Assembly (NCBI RefSeq): GCF_900299535.1
Contig: NZ_OMKE01000056.1
Span: 62,001-126,000, forward strand
Source: Aquimarina aquimarini
Lineage (GTDB): Bacteria > Bacteroidota > Bacteroidia > Flavobacteriales > Flavobacteriaceae
Direction of reading: 5' to 3'
Length of the DNA stretch: 64,000 nucleotides
How positions within the stretch are numbered: position 1 is the first letter of the stretch; each line of letters begins with the position of its first letter. Positions 43,931 to 53,450 of the stretch are shown here, piece after piece. The translations under genes and the position numbers were made by a program. The notes under the pieces were generated by a model. That model had not been told where the DNA came from. It was given only the letters and a program-made list of their open reading frames with translations, and did no database searches.

Positions 43931-43978
43931 AAAATCGAGAATTATATAAGGAATATTCCTTATATAATTCTCGATTTT
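43931..43978. repeat. 48-bp perfect palindrome
   Basis: Every base from 43931 to 43954 pairs with 43955 to 43978, with no loop. The outer arms are AAAATCGAGAATTA and its complement. It lies 24 bases downstream of the DegT-type aminotransferase stop and 80 bases upstream of the SNF2 gene start. It may act as terminator of the former, but the absence of a T-tract on the minus strand beyond the arms and the zero-length loop are unusual. Confidence 0.75.
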
Positions 43979-44002
43979 TATAAAGTAATAACTTTTATTT
44001 TT

Positions 44003-45148
44003 TTAAATCACTACAGATTTAGAAACAAAATCAATAACAGTTTGAGTGATGTAATTGATTTGTTCGTTATCTAACTCAGTATGCATTGGTAGTGAGATTA
44101 CTTCTTTTACCAATTGATTTGTTATAGGAAAATCAGATTCATTATATCGTGTATCTTGATACGCCTTTTGACTGTGTAGTGGTATAGGGTAGTATACTCC
44201 ACAAGGAATATTATTATCATTAAGATGTTTTGCAAGTGCATCTCTGTCAATATTCTTTATTCTTAATGTATATTGATGAAATACATGGGTGTCATCTGTA
44301 CCAATAATTTCTGGTGTAATAATATTTTCTTGTCCAGCAAGAGCTGCATTGTATTTCTTTGCCGCTTCTCTACGAGCATTGTTGTATGTATCGAGATTAG
44401 GAAGCTTAGCTCTCAAGACTGTTGCTTGTATAGAGTCTAATCTAGAGTTTACTCCAACAACATCATGATGATATCTTTTGTACATACCGTGATTAACTAC
44501 TCCTCGTATAATATGTGCAAGATCATCGTCGTTGGTAAAGATTGCTCCACCATCTCCATAACATCCTAAGTTTTTTGAAGGGAAGAATGAAGTTGAAGCA
44601 ACGTGACCTATAGCACCAGTTTTGGTGACTGTACCATTTTTAAAATGATAATTAGCCCCTATCCCTTGTGCATTATCTTCTATCACAAATAAGTTATGCT
44701 CATTGGCAATATCCATGATTACATCCATATTGGCAGGTTGTCCAAATAAGTGAACAGGTACTATTGCCTTTGTTTTTGGAGTAATAGCTTTTCTAATAGC
44801 TTCTGGATCAATATTAAAAGAAGTAGGGTCTACATCTACCAATACTGGGGTGAGTTGTAAAAGAGCAATTACCTCTACTGTTGCAGCAAATGTAAAATCA
44901 GCGGTAATTACTTCATCCCCAGGTTGCAATCCAAGTCCCATCATTGCAATTTGCAAAGCATCTGTACCATTTGCACAAGGGATCACATGTTTTACACTCA
45001 AATATTCTTCTAATTCTTTTTGAAAACTATGTACCTCAGGACCATTAATGAATGCTGTGGATTGTATTACATCAAGAATAGATGCATCTATGCGCTCTTT
45101 AATTTGTTCATATTGACCCTTGAGGTCAACCATTTGTATCTTCTTCAT
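44003..45148 (-). CDS. DegT/DnrJ/EryC1-type sugar aminotransferase
   Basis: 381 residues, PLP-dependent. It probably converts a nucleotide-linked keto sugar to an amino sugar for surface polysaccharide or lipopolysaccharide. The PLP lysine is in STSFFPSKNLGCYGDGG, the cofactor Asp in IEDNAQGIGANYHF, and the N-terminal MVDLKGQYEQIKERI and HVIPCANGTDALQIAM segments are typical. No other sugar-nucleotide genes are adjacent, though waaA is divergent 105 bases away, which fits an envelope role. Confidence 0.92.
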   Translation of the reverse strand: MKKIQMVDLKGQYEQIKERIDASILDVIQSTAFINGPEVHSFQKELEEYLSVKHVIPCANGTDALQIAMMGLGLQPGDEVITADFTFAATVEVIALLQLTPVLVDVDPTSFNIDPEAIRKAITPKTKAIVPVHLFGQPANMDVIMDIANEHNLFVIEDNAQGIGANYHFKNGTVTKTGAIGHVASTSFFPSKNLGCYGDGGAIFTNDDDLAHIIRGVVNHGMYKRYHHDVVGVNSRLDSIQATVLRAKLPNLDTYNNARREAAKKYNAALAGQENIITPEIIGTDDTHVFHQYTLRIKNIDRDALAKHLNDNNIPCGVYYPIPLHSQKAYQDTRYNESDFPITNQLVKEVISLPMHTELDNEQINYITQTVIDFVSKSVVI

Positions 45149-45253
45149 AAATGTTTTATTGTAACCTCACGAAAATACAAAATATTGCTACTATAGCCAA
45201 TGTAATTTTAGATAAAAGAAATGTATTTTAGCAGTTCATAAAAATTATTCTTT

Positions 45254-46498
45254 TTGAGCTTTTTATATAACATCTTTATTGCACTATTTAATAGGATACT
45301 TCCTGTGATTGGATTATTGAGCCCTAAGCTCAAATTATTTGTAAACGGAAGGAAAATAGTTTTTGAAACCTTAAACAAACATTTTCCCGCACAAGATAAA
45401 GTCATCTGGTTTCATTGTGCATCTTTAGGAGAATATGAACAAGGAGTACCAGTTATGGAGGCATTAAAGAAAAAATATCCCAATCATAAATTGGTGGTAA
45501 CTTTTTTTTCTCCTTCTGGTTATGAGATAAAAAAGAAAAGTACATTGGCTGATGTTATAGTATACTTGCCTATAGATACCAAAGCAAATGCAAGACGTTT
45601 TATACAATTGATAAATCCTGAGCTGGCAGTATTTGTAAAGTATGAATTTTGGCCTAATTATCTCAAAACATTAAAAGAAAATAATATTCCTGCAATATTC
45701 ATATCAGCAGCCTTTAGAGAAAATCAAGCTTTTTTTAAGTGGTATGGCGGTTTTATGAGGAGTGCACTAAAAACTGTAGACCATTTCTTTGTTCAGGATA
45801 AAATATCTGAAAGATTATTAAATGAACAACATTTTTCTAATGTGACTTTGAGTGGGGATACGCGTTTTGACCGTGTGTCGCATCAAATTGAGATGGATAA
45901 TCACGTAGATTTTATTTCTGAATTTATTGATGGGAGGCTTTGTGTAGTGCTAGGGAGCTCATGGCCTGAAGACGAAAAGGTGTTTTTGGATTATATGAAT
46001 ACAACTTCTGAGGGTGTTTGTTTTATTATTGCTCCTCATGAAATAAAAGATACGGGTATTAATGCACTGAAACAGCAGATCAAAAGAAAAACAGTTTTAT
46101 ATTCTGAAAAAAATGGTGTTACCCTCAAAAATTATGATGTGTTTATAATGAACACTATAGGGTATTTGTCTAGAGTCTATAGTTATAGTGATATAGCATA
46201 TGTTGGTGGAGCTATGGGAACAGGAGGGTTACATAATATTTTAGAGCCCGCTACTTTTGGGGTTCCTATTATAATTGGTAAGAATTTTGAAAAGTTTAGA
46301 GAAGCAAAGCAACTTCAAAAATTAGCAGGGTTATTTTCAGTTGCAAATGCAGATGAATATACTCAAACTATGAATAAGCTTGTTGCAGATAAAAAATTCA
46401 GAGAGAAAACGGGGATGATAGCTGGGCATTTTATCAACAGTAATACAGGAGCTACCTCATTAATTGTTGACTATCTCAATACTAAGATAAATGATTAA
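45254..46498 (+). CDS. waaA: 3-deoxy-D-manno-octulosonic acid (Kdo) transferase
   Basis: 414 residues from a TTG start. It transfers Kdo from CMP-Kdo to lipid A at the inner membrane. An N-terminal hydrophobic anchor is followed by WFHCASLGEYEQGVPVMEAL (with the catalytic Glu), FVKYEFWPNYL, FVQDKISERLL and GGAMGTGGLHNILEPATFGVPIIIG in the C-terminal GT-B domain. An in-frame stop at 45239-45241 and no ATG before codon 69 leave the TTG as the only reasonable start. It is divergent from the DegT-type gene. The small minus-strand frame at 45208-45405 is a shadow. Confidence 0.95.
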   Translation: MSFLYNIFIALFNRILPVIGLLSPKLKLFVNGRKIVFETLNKHFPAQDKVIWFHCASLGEYEQGVPVMEALKKKYPNHKLVVTFFSPSGYEIKKKSTLADVIVYLPIDTKANARRFIQLINPELAVFVKYEFWPNYLKTLKENNIPAIFISAAFRENQAFFKWYGGFMRSALKTVDHFFVQDKISERLLNEQHFSNVTLSGDTRFDRVSHQIEMDNHVDFISEFIDGRLCVVLGSSWPEDEKVFLDYMNTTSEGVCFIIAPHEIKDTGINALKQQIKRKTVLYSEKNGVTLKNYDVFIMNTIGYLSRVYSYSDIAYVGGAMGTGGLHNILEPATFGVPIIIGKNFEKFREAKQLQKLAGLFSVANADEYTQTMNKLVADKKFREKTGMIAGHFINSNTGATSLIVDYLNTKIND

Positions 46499-46530
46499 TT
46501 ATCTATTCGCTTTTTTAATAAAACAATTAT

Positions 46531-47967
46531 TTATTGCTCATTACCATTAGGAGTGTCTTCATTTTGGTATAAATTGTCATTTATACTAGTGTTTTTTAAA
46601 GTAATTTTAGAAAGATCTATTTCAAAATTATCCTTGTTGTTTTTGATATTGGTATTGATAAATGATATGATATCAGAGTTGCCTGATCTGGAGATAAAAA
46701 TAAAGTCTTGATCTGCTCCATCATTATTGATGATTTCACAATTTTGAAAAGAAATCCCCAAGTTATTGTTTGGCTTCTCAAAATTGATAAAAGAAAGAAG
46801 CGTGTTGTTTTGGATTTTGCAGTCAGAAAATTTTAAAACAGAATTAATAGGAGTGCCTTTTGGTTTTTTGATTCCTAAAATAGCGGTAGCGTTATTATGA
46901 AGGAAAGCACTATTGTGAAATTGAATAGGTTGTAGTGTGTTTTGTTCTTCAAGAATGTTTTCTTGCTGTAGTTTGACTAATGTACCATGATCATTTTCAT
47001 ATAGCATACTGTTTTCAACCATAACACCATTGGAGTTGTGTATTGTGATGACATCACCAGAAGTATTATAAAATTTACTTTTATAGAATTTAATATTATT
47101 AGAATTTGTTACCAATGCCCCTAAAGCACCAGACCCATCAAACTCAGTATTCATAAAGGTAGTGTTTTTACATTCTTGCAGAGTAAGGATAAATCCCTGT
47201 TGACTATTTTTATTACCTTTTTTATGTTGAAAATTAAACCCATCAACAGTAAAGTTTGTACAATTTGTACAAGAGAATAAGTTTTTATGTATTTTTTTTG
47301 CAATAAATAGTACTTGTTTTCCGACACTTCTTAAAGTTAGGTTTTTGTAGTCATGAAGTTGTAGACTTCCAGACTCAGAAAAAGTATAATGTCCTATTGC
47401 TGCGTCTTTATTAAAATCTTCTGACCCAGAAAATTCTTTATAGTAGTGATCAAAATTTAATGTATCTGTTTCTATCAAAATTACTTTGTTAGAAGACAGT
47501 GCATCTAGAAATTCCCATTCGTTTTTTATAGAAACATAGGCCTGAGCATTTGTTTGTTTCTCTTTTTGGTCATAATTAACAAAGCTGTCAAAAATATATC
47601 CAGATATATTAGATATAGAATTGGGTAACGCATAGTTAATTTTTAACCATTGTCCATACGTATTCTGAATAGTATCGAGGGGAATTTTTTCAAATTTCCC
47701 TGTTTGTAATGTTACCTGTACTTTTTCTTTTGGAACCAAAGTTCCTATTTTTAGAGAATCGATAGATGGATGATTCCATACAGAAATTTCATTTTTTGAA
47801 GATACGATTGCTTCAAAAATAGCAGGGTCGTTAGGAATGATATTTTCCTCATCTTGTAAAAAGTCTTCTTCCTGTTTTACTACTTCGTTATTATCTTTAG
47901 TTTTTTCTTTTTTTCCGCAAGAAAAAATACTACTACATAAAAGGGTAATAAGGATGACTTTTTTCAT
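46531..47967 (-). CDS. Lipoprotein with SH3-like and right-handed beta-helix domains
   Basis: 478 residues. The lipobox IFSC (Cys17) makes it a lipoprotein. After a charged linker an SH3b-like region (about 50-130, ISVWNHPSIDSLKIGTLVPKE and YGQWLKINYAL) is followed by a parallel beta-helix from residue 160 on: repeated Asn-rich strands such as NCTNFTVDGFNFQHKKG, NTTFMNTEFDGSG and NIKFYKSKFYNTSGDVITIHNSNG. Beta-helices of this sort bind or cleave polysaccharides; no catalytic residues can be assigned. Probably an envelope carbohydrate-binding protein (inference). Confidence 0.82.
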   Translation of the reverse strand: MKKVILITLLCSSIFSCGKKEKTKDNNEVVKQEEDFLQDEENIIPNDPAIFEAIVSSKNEISVWNHPSIDSLKIGTLVPKEKVQVTLQTGKFEKIPLDTIQNTYGQWLKINYALPNSISNISGYIFDSFVNYDQKEKQTNAQAYVSIKNEWEFLDALSSNKVILIETDTLNFDHYYKEFSGSEDFNKDAAIGHYTFSESGSLQLHDYKNLTLRSVGKQVLFIAKKIHKNLFSCTNCTNFTVDGFNFQHKKGNKNSQQGFILTLQECKNTTFMNTEFDGSGALGALVTNSNNIKFYKSKFYNTSGDVITIHNSNGVMVENSMLYENDHGTLVKLQQENILEEQNTLQPIQFHNSAFLHNNATAILGIKKPKGTPINSVLKFSDCKIQNNTLLSFINFEKPNNNLGISFQNCEIINNDGADQDFIFISRSGNSDIISFINTNIKNNKDNFEIDLSKITLKNTSINDNLYQNEDTPNGNEQ

Positions 47968-48050
47968 CTGTTTGTATTTCGTTTTATTGTTTTATAGAAT
48001 TCGTATATTCTATTTCTTACAAGCTTACTATGAGTTTGTAATCAAGTATT

Positions 48051-48707
48051 CTATACAGTCACTGCCTCATTAAAATATCTTCTAAAAGGTAGCATTTCTT
48101 TATAAACTGTGATTATTCTGTCTGTAAAATCAGCTTTAAGTATATCTTTTTTAGTCAATGGGTGAATTACCGCAAATGTTCTATGTCGTAGTAAATCTAT
48201 ATGTTTATGATCAGCAGTATATCCTTTTGGCGCCTTTTTTAGAGTGTCTTTGCCAGTATACATTTCTCCAAAAGTTTGTTTGAAGCTTTTTTTGTTCAAT
48301 ATTTTCACCAATTCTTCACCATTATAATCAATAGCTTCACGAATGCTACTGAGCATTTTTTGATCAGGTTTCCAATATCCACCAGCAAGCTCAGATTCAT
48401 TAATTCCTATTTGAATATAAAAATCTCCTTGTTTAGTACGTTGATCTAATCCAGCGGCAAAATGATCTTTGTATACTGGTCTGTTTGGATGAAAAAGTAA
48501 ATTGTTGTTGATACGATTGATTCCTTTTCTACCCGAGGTAGGGTAATAGTTAGGGTCAATTGCAGCGAATTTTGAATCTAATTCATCTAGCCATTGTATA
48601 AAAGAGTTGCGGATGGTTTGATATCGTTTTCTATTGGCATCCATCCATTCTTTGTGATTATTATTTTGTAAATCTTGAAGAAACAGAAAGAGTGCATTAA
48701 AATCCAT
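48051..48707 (-). CDS. DUF2461 family protein
   Basis: 218 residues matching DUF2461 (TIGR02453) throughout: MDFNALFLFLQDLQNNNHKEWMDANRKRYQTIR, RINNNLLFHPNRPVYKDHFAAGLD, IQIGINESELAGGYWKPDQKML and LKKAPKGYTADHKHIDLLRHRTFAV. The family is found in bacteria and fungi, is cytosolic, and has no known activity. Its start lies 14 bases after the deoxynucleoside kinase stop, so they share a transcript. Confidence 0.9.
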   Translation of the reverse strand: MDFNALFLFLQDLQNNNHKEWMDANRKRYQTIRNSFIQWLDELDSKFAAIDPNYYPTSGRKGINRINNNLLFHPNRPVYKDHFAAGLDQRTKQGDFYIQIGINESELAGGYWKPDQKMLSSIREAIDYNGEELVKILNKKSFKQTFGEMYTGKDTLKKAPKGYTADHKHIDLLRHRTFAVIHPLTKKDILKADFTDRIITVYKEMLPFRRYFNEAVTV

Positions 48708-48721
48708 AAGAAATTCAAAGA

Positions 48722-49336
48722 TTAGAAAAGCCCATTTAGTTCGGCATCAATACGGTTTATTATATTTCCAAGGTCCTCTGGGTTGTCCAGAAAATTAATA
48801 TTGTCTACATCAACAATCAGAAGATTTCCTTTATCATAATCATGAGCCCACGCTTCATAACGCTCATTAAGTCTACTTAGATAGTCTATGCTTATGGTAT
48901 TTTCATAATCACGACCACGTTTATGAATTTGATTAACAAGATTAGGAATGCTACTTCTAAGGTAAATTAATAAATCAGGGCCTTCTACTACATTTTCCAT
49001 AAGATCAAAGAGAGATCTGTAGTTCTCAAAATCTCGATTGGTCATAAGGCCCATCGCATGAAGGTTTGGAGCAAAGATATAAGCATCTTCATAAATGGTT
49101 CTATCTTGTATTATATCTTTTCCGCTTTCGCGAATATCAAGTATTTGCCTAAAACGACTATTGAGAAAATAAATCTGAAGATTAAAAGACCAACGCTCCA
49201 TTTTGTTATAGAAATCTTCTAAGTAAGGGTTTTCTAATACGTCTTCAAAATGAGCTTCCCATTTATAGTGTTTAGCAAGTAATCGAGTTAATGTTGTTTT
49301 TCCTGCTCCAATATTTCCAGCTATCGCTATGTGCAT
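48722..49336 (-). CDS. Deoxynucleoside kinase
   Basis: 204 residues. The P-loop GNIGAGKTT (7-15) is followed by the dNK family pattern ENPYLEDFYNKMERWSFNLQIYFLNSRF and the QDRTIYEDAYIFAPN segment containing the DR-x-x-Y motif; IYLRSSIPNLVNQIHKRGRDYE is the lid region. It phosphorylates deoxynucleosides for salvage; specificity (dA, dG or dC) cannot be read off. It is the first gene of a two-gene unit with DUF2461. Nucleoside import is served by the CNT transporter at 14877. Confidence 0.93.
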   Translation of the reverse strand: MHIAIAGNIGAGKTTLTRLLAKHYKWEAHFEDVLENPYLEDFYNKMERWSFNLQIYFLNSRFRQILDIRESGKDIIQDRTIYEDAYIFAPNLHAMGLMTNRDFENYRSLFDLMENVVEGPDLLIYLRSSIPNLVNQIHKRGRDYENTISIDYLSRLNERYEAWAHDYDKGNLLIVDVDNINFLDNPEDLGNIINRIDAELNGLF

Positions 49337-49651
49337 AGTTGATTGTTTTTCCTAAGGTGTTTGTGTAAAAAAATGTATATCACAGTTCGAGGGTAAATAT
49401 ACTAGATTTTCTGAGTAACATAAAAAAGGATGGATAAAGAATTTTATAATGATAGCTTAAATTTTGCCAGATTGATGCAGAGAGTATATATGTAATGATT
49501 TTTAATGTAGCTTTTAATATTAATCTCGTAATATAAATTAAAGATGTATTGCTTTTTTGATATTTGATGTAAGGTTTTAATGTGTTACAGAAGAAGTGAG
49601 TGTAATTATTGTTTAGATGATTACGACATACACTATGTAATTTAAAAAAAA
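49337..49651. other. Divergent intergenic region, no further gene seen
   Basis: AT-rich spacer between the leftward kinase and the rightward DUF302 gene. I see no exact TAnnTTTG box, no strong hairpin and no open frame of useful length. Confidence 0.4.
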
Positions 49652-50176
49652 ATGAGAATGAATATATGTAAAATTGTAGGGTTTGTTTTTATAATATGTC
49701 TAATGTCTTGTAATCAAAACCAGAACGGCGCGTCTAAAGAGAAACAAATAAATTTGAAACAGGATATGGAAATTACTAAAGCACAGGGTGTAATAACAAA
49801 AATAAGTTCAAAAAGTTTTGAAGATACATATAATACATTGGTAGAGATTATTACCAATAATCCCAACTTGAAAATCATTGCTCAGCTAGATCATCAGGTT
49901 AACGCTGGAAAAGTAGATTTAAAACTAAATCCAACGCGAATAATCTTATTTGGAAATCCTAAATTGGGAACTCCTCTGATGCAAAACGCTCAAATAATAG
50001 GGCTGGATTTACCTCAAAAGATTTTGGTGTGGCAAAATGATGAAGGAGTTGTGCATGTGTCATATAATGATCCTGAGTTTTTAAAAGTTCGATATGATAT
50101 TACAGGAAACAAAGAGGTTTTGGCAACGGTAGCCAAAGCGCTGAACACAATAACAGATAAAACTATTGGACTATAA
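49652..50176 (+). CDS. DUF302 lipoprotein
   Basis: 174 residues. The lipobox LMSC (Cys20) follows a short hydrophobic stretch, so the protein is envelope-bound. The rest is a DUF302 domain: SSKSFEDTYNTLVEIITNNPNLKIIAQLDHQVNAGKVDLKLNPTRIILFGNPKLGTPLMQNAQIIGLDLP (described here as segments, key LFGNPKLGTPLM) and LPQKILVWQNDEGVVHVSY. The family's function is open; some members bind small molecules or heme-like ligands. A second ATG two codons on (49658) could be used equally. It is monocistronic. Confidence 0.85.
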   Translation: MRMNICKIVGFVFIICLMSCNQNQNGASKEKQINLKQDMEITKAQGVITKISSKSFEDTYNTLVEIITNNPNLKIIAQLDHQVNAGKVDLKLNPTRIILFGNPKLGTPLMQNAQIIGLDLPQKILVWQNDEGVVHVSYNDPEFLKVRYDITGNKEVLATVAKALNTITDKTIGL

Positions 50177-50221
50177 GTTTTATCCATTTTAAGAATTGAA
50201 TTAGCCTCAATTTAAACTAAA

Positions 50222-50258
50222 AGCCCTTTTAAAATAATTTTTTTATTTTGAAAGGGCT
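50222..50258. terminator. Bidirectional terminator between DUF302 gene and a convergent gene
   Basis: An inverted repeat AGCCCTTTTAAAATA with 50244-50258 (one mismatch). It overlaps the stop codon of the leftward gene ending at 50257. Confidence 0.8.
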
Positions 50259-50598
50259 AATTTTGAAGTTTTACTTTTATAGGCCCTCCACTCGATACAT
50301 AACTTCCTCCTACCTCGTCTATATTAATATTTAACTCTTGATCAGTACTGATAGTAGAGAGGTCTACTTTGAGTTTATCATAAGTATCGATATTTTTAAG
50401 ATTTACATCAATTTCATCAGAATTACTCAATTTTACTGTAATAGAACCATCATCATTAATTGGTATGATTCCATAATTTGTTGTTGAGGTACTATTTGCG
50501 TGTGCCTTGGGGATAATATCAGTATCTCGTATTACTATAATAACAAGGCAAATAGCAATAATGCTTATTACAAATTTGGTATATGTATCAGTTTTCAT
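50257..50598 (-). CDS. Small single-span membrane protein, unknown
   Basis: 113 residues from the ATG at 50598 (the frame is open to 50622, but that part has no family support). One transmembrane helix (about residues 8-26, KFVISIIAICLVIIVIRD) is followed by a short periplasmic part of about 85 residues predicted to be beta-rich (GIIPINDDGSITVKLSNSDEI, ELNINIDEVGGSY). No family is recognised. It shares a terminator with the convergent DUF302 gene. Confidence 0.65.
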   Translation of the reverse strand: MKTDTYTKFVISIIAICLVIIVIRDTDIIPKAHANSTSTTNYGIIPINDDGSITVKLSNSDEIDVNLKNIDTYDKLKVDLSTISTDQELNINIDEVGGSYVSSGGPIKVKLQN

Positions 50599-50877
50599 AA
50601 AATATAGTTTTTGGTTTATCAAAGAGCATCAATAAAGATACCAAATTGGATATTAGAGAAGAAAAAAAGATATTTGGAAATTATTTTTTTTGGATATAAA
50701 CACTAATAATTCTTATAATCAATTATCCCCGTTAAGTAGTAGGGGGTAGAGTACATGTTTTGAACAATAATAGATGTGCAGTAAATATAAATCACTTCAT
50801 TTTAAGGGTATAGCGTCTAATGAATTCTTTGTAATTAGAAGTTTTAAAGAGTTCTATTTAGATTTGTTATAAATAAC
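50599..50877. other. Intergenic region upstream of the TonB-dependent receptor
   Basis: AT-rich and without open frames or clear hairpins. A short G-run (AGTAGGGGGTAGAG near 50740) is the only compositional oddity. A Fur-like site could be expected upstream of a siderophore receptor, but I do not see a convincing one. Confidence 0.35.
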
Positions 50878-50908
50878 TTGTGCAGTCCATGACAACTAGA
50901 TATTTTTG
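50878..50908 (+). promoter_or_regulatory. Promoter of the TonB-dependent receptor gene
   Basis: TTG at 50878-50880, 20 bases, TATTTTTG at 50901-50908: a full match to the Bacteroidota consensus, 40 bases before the start codon. Confidence 0.65.
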
Positions 50909-50947
50909 TTTGAAATTTATTGTTTAAATTAAGATTAAATAAATATA

Positions 50948-53368
50948 ATGAAATATCAATTGTCAATCTTATTATTGATGCTAAGTAGTTTAGCATTTTC
51001 TCAGAATGGTATCATAAATGGTATCATTACTGATAATACACAAACTCCGCTTATAGGAGTAAACGTTTCTATAAAAAATACAAGTATAGGAACACAGTCT
51101 AATGAAAATGGAATTTTTGAAATCAATTCTGTCGAAAGCGGAGATTATATACTATCTATATCGTATTTAGGTTTCAAAAATCGTGAGGTATCAATCTCAA
51201 TTTCAGATAATCAAAACTTAGATTTAGGAAAAATAATTTTATATGAAGGAAATGAAATTCTTGGAGAAGTAGTTATTGAAGGAAAAAGAATCAATAAATT
51301 TTCAAGAAAAAATACCGCTTATGTTTCTAAACTTCCTTTAAAGGATATTGAAAATTCACAAGTGTATAGTACGGTAACAAATGACCTTTTAAAATCTCAG
51401 GTAGTTACTAATTTTGATGACGCATTAAAAAATGCAGTTGGTGTTGATAAGTTATGGGAGTCAACTGGTCGTGGAGGTGATGGAGCAGGATATTATTCAT
51501 TAAGAGGCTTTTCTGTTCAACCACAATTGGTAAATGGATTACCTGGATTAACAAACGGAACAATAAATCCTGCAAATATAGAGCGTATTGAGGTTTTAAA
51601 AGGACCGTCAGCTACCTTGTTTGGGAATGCAGTAAGTTCTTATGGAGGACTTATCAATGTGGTTACAAAAAAACCATATGTAGGTGCAGGTGGAGAGCTT
51701 TCTTATACTTCTGGAACATATGGATTTAACCAAATAATCGGAGATTTTAATACAGCATTGAGTAAAGATGACAATCTATATTTCAGATTAAATACAGCAT
51801 ATACAACAGAGCAAAGTTTTCAAGATGCAGGTTTTAGAAAATCATTTTTTGTAGCACCATCATTATCCTATAAAGTAAATAATAGGCTTTCTTTTTCTTT
51901 TTATGCAGAAATTACACAAGCAGAACAAACCAATCCTACCTTTTTGTTCTTAAATAGACGTGCATCAACAGAATCAAGAAATTTGGATGAATTAGGGTAT
52001 AATCCTAAATTATCTTTTACGAGTAATGATTTGACGTTAAAAAACCCTAATCAAAATTATAGGGTAGAAATGGACTATAAGTTATCGGATGCTTGGAAAT
52101 CACAAACCTTGCTTTCAAAAAGTGCAACTTCTACAAAAGGATACTATTCTTATCTATTTGATCGTCTTACTTTGGGTAACGATACTTTTTCTCGTTTTAT
52201 CAATAAGCAAAACTCAAATACTCAAACTACAGATATTCAACAAAATTTTATAGGTGATTTTAAGATTGCTTCATTAAGGAATAGGGTGGTTATTGGTTTA
52301 GACTATTTTAATGCAACAGAAATAGACAATAGCACTGGATACGCATTTTATGGCAATGTAACTCCTCAAGGAGGAGTTAGTGGAGATCACCCGTCTACAA
52401 CAGAGATAGAAACAGATGTGTTTCCGCTTTCAGCTTCTGGAGTTGATGCTGCTTTGGCATCAACAGGAATTAGTAATATAAAAACCAAATACCATATTTA
52501 TAGTTTATATGCTTCTGATGTAGTGAATATAACCAGTAATCTTTCTGCAATGGTGGGTCTGCGATTGGATGTGTTTGATAATGAAGGAGATTTAGCCGAT
52601 CTAGAAGATGATTATGATCAAACTACATTATCTCCAAAATTTGGATTACTGTACCAACCTATTAAAGATAAATTATCAGTTTTTGCAAATTATCAAAATG
52701 GGTTTACTAATGTAAAACCACAATTAGTGGGTGACCCTGAAGAAGGACCACAAACATTAAAAACATTTACCCCTGAGCAGGCAAATCAATTAGAATTTGG
52801 TGTAAAAGCAAATCTGTTTAATAATAGATTAAATGCGACAATAAGTTATTATGATATTAAAGTCACAGATCAAGTAATTACAGATCCATCATCACCATTC
52901 AATAAAATTCAAGGAGGAGAAAGGGTGAGCAAGGGTGTTGAGATTGAAATTAATGCAAATCCGATTAAAGGATTAAATATAAGAGCTGGTTATAGTAATA
53001 ATGATAGTGAAACTACAAAGTCTGATAATGATGAAATTTTAAATAGAAGACCACTTGGTGCTGGGCCAGAAACACTTTACAATTTTTGGGCGAATTATGA
53101 ATTTCAAGAAGGAACCCTCAGTGGATTTGGTCTTGGTTTAGGATTTAATGGTGCAAGTGAGCGTTTTGCTATAAATTATGTCTCTACAGGTGAGTTTGTT
53201 TTACCAAGTTATACTATTGCTAATGCTTCTGTTTTTTATCAGGCTAAAAAATATAGAATAAGCTTAAAACTTAATAATGCTTTTAATAAAGAATATTATA
53301 AAGGGTGGACAACTATAAATCCTCAAGCTCCAAGAGCTTTATTGGCAAATATTTCTTATAGATTTTAA
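50948..53368 (+). CDS. TonB-dependent siderophore-type receptor
   Basis: 806 residues. A signal peptide ending AFSQ, a carboxypeptidase-regulatory-like domain (about 20-105, ITDNTQTPLIGVNVSIKNTSIG), a plug domain (DDALKNAVGVDKLW, SLRGFSVQPQLVNGLPG, IERIEVLKGPSATLFGNAVSSYGGLINVVTKKP) and a 22-strand barrel ending in the usual aromatic residue (ISYRF). It takes up a ferric siderophore or similar large ligand, powered by TonB. It has a clean promoter and its own terminator. No SusD homologue follows, which fits iron or cofactor uptake rather than glycan uptake. Confidence 0.93.
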   Translation: MKYQLSILLLMLSSLAFSQNGIINGIITDNTQTPLIGVNVSIKNTSIGTQSNENGIFEINSVESGDYILSISYLGFKNREVSISISDNQNLDLGKIILYEGNEILGEVVIEGKRINKFSRKNTAYVSKLPLKDIENSQVYSTVTNDLLKSQVVTNFDDALKNAVGVDKLWESTGRGGDGAGYYSLRGFSVQPQLVNGLPGLTNGTINPANIERIEVLKGPSATLFGNAVSSYGGLINVVTKKPYVGAGGELSYTSGTYGFNQIIGDFNTALSKDDNLYFRLNTAYTTEQSFQDAGFRKSFFVAPSLSYKVNNRLSFSFYAEITQAEQTNPTFLFLNRRASTESRNLDELGYNPKLSFTSNDLTLKNPNQNYRVEMDYKLSDAWKSQTLLSKSATSTKGYYSYLFDRLTLGNDTFSRFINKQNSNTQTTDIQQNFIGDFKIASLRNRVVIGLDYFNATEIDNSTGYAFYGNVTPQGGVSGDHPSTTEIETDVFPLSASGVDAALASTGISNIKTKYHIYSLYASDVVNITSNLSAMVGLRLDVFDNEGDLADLEDDYDQTTLSPKFGLLYQPIKDKLSVFANYQNGFTNVKPQLVGDPEEGPQTLKTFTPEQANQLEFGVKANLFNNRLNATISYYDIKVTDQVITDPSSPFNKIQGGERVSKGVEIEINANPIKGLNIRAGYSNNDSETTKSDNDEILNRRPLGAGPETLYNFWANYEFQEGTLSGFGLGLGFNGASERFAINYVSTGEFVLPSYTIANASVFYQAKKYRISLKLNNAFNKEYYKGWTTINPQAPRALLANISYRF

Positions 53369-53409
53369 GTATATATAGATAAATCTTATAAAAATATCGT
53401 AAAAGATTA

Positions 53410-53450
53410 AATGTCTTCACAAATGATAACTTGTGAAGACATTTTCTTTT
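53410..53450 (+). terminator. Terminator of the TonB-dependent receptor gene
   Basis: A 13-bp perfect stem (AATGTCTTCACAA at 53410-53422 with 53431-53443) followed by TTCTTTT. Confidence 0.9.

Noticed and set aside
45208-45405. Minus-strand frame overlapping the start of waaA
   Set aside because: It lies antisense to the conserved start of waaA and in the divergent promoter region; the product has no recognisable features.
50710-50760. Fur box upstream of the TonB-dependent receptor
   Set aside because: No sequence near the promoter resembles the GATAATGATAATCATTATC pattern convincingly, although a siderophore receptor would be expected to have one.
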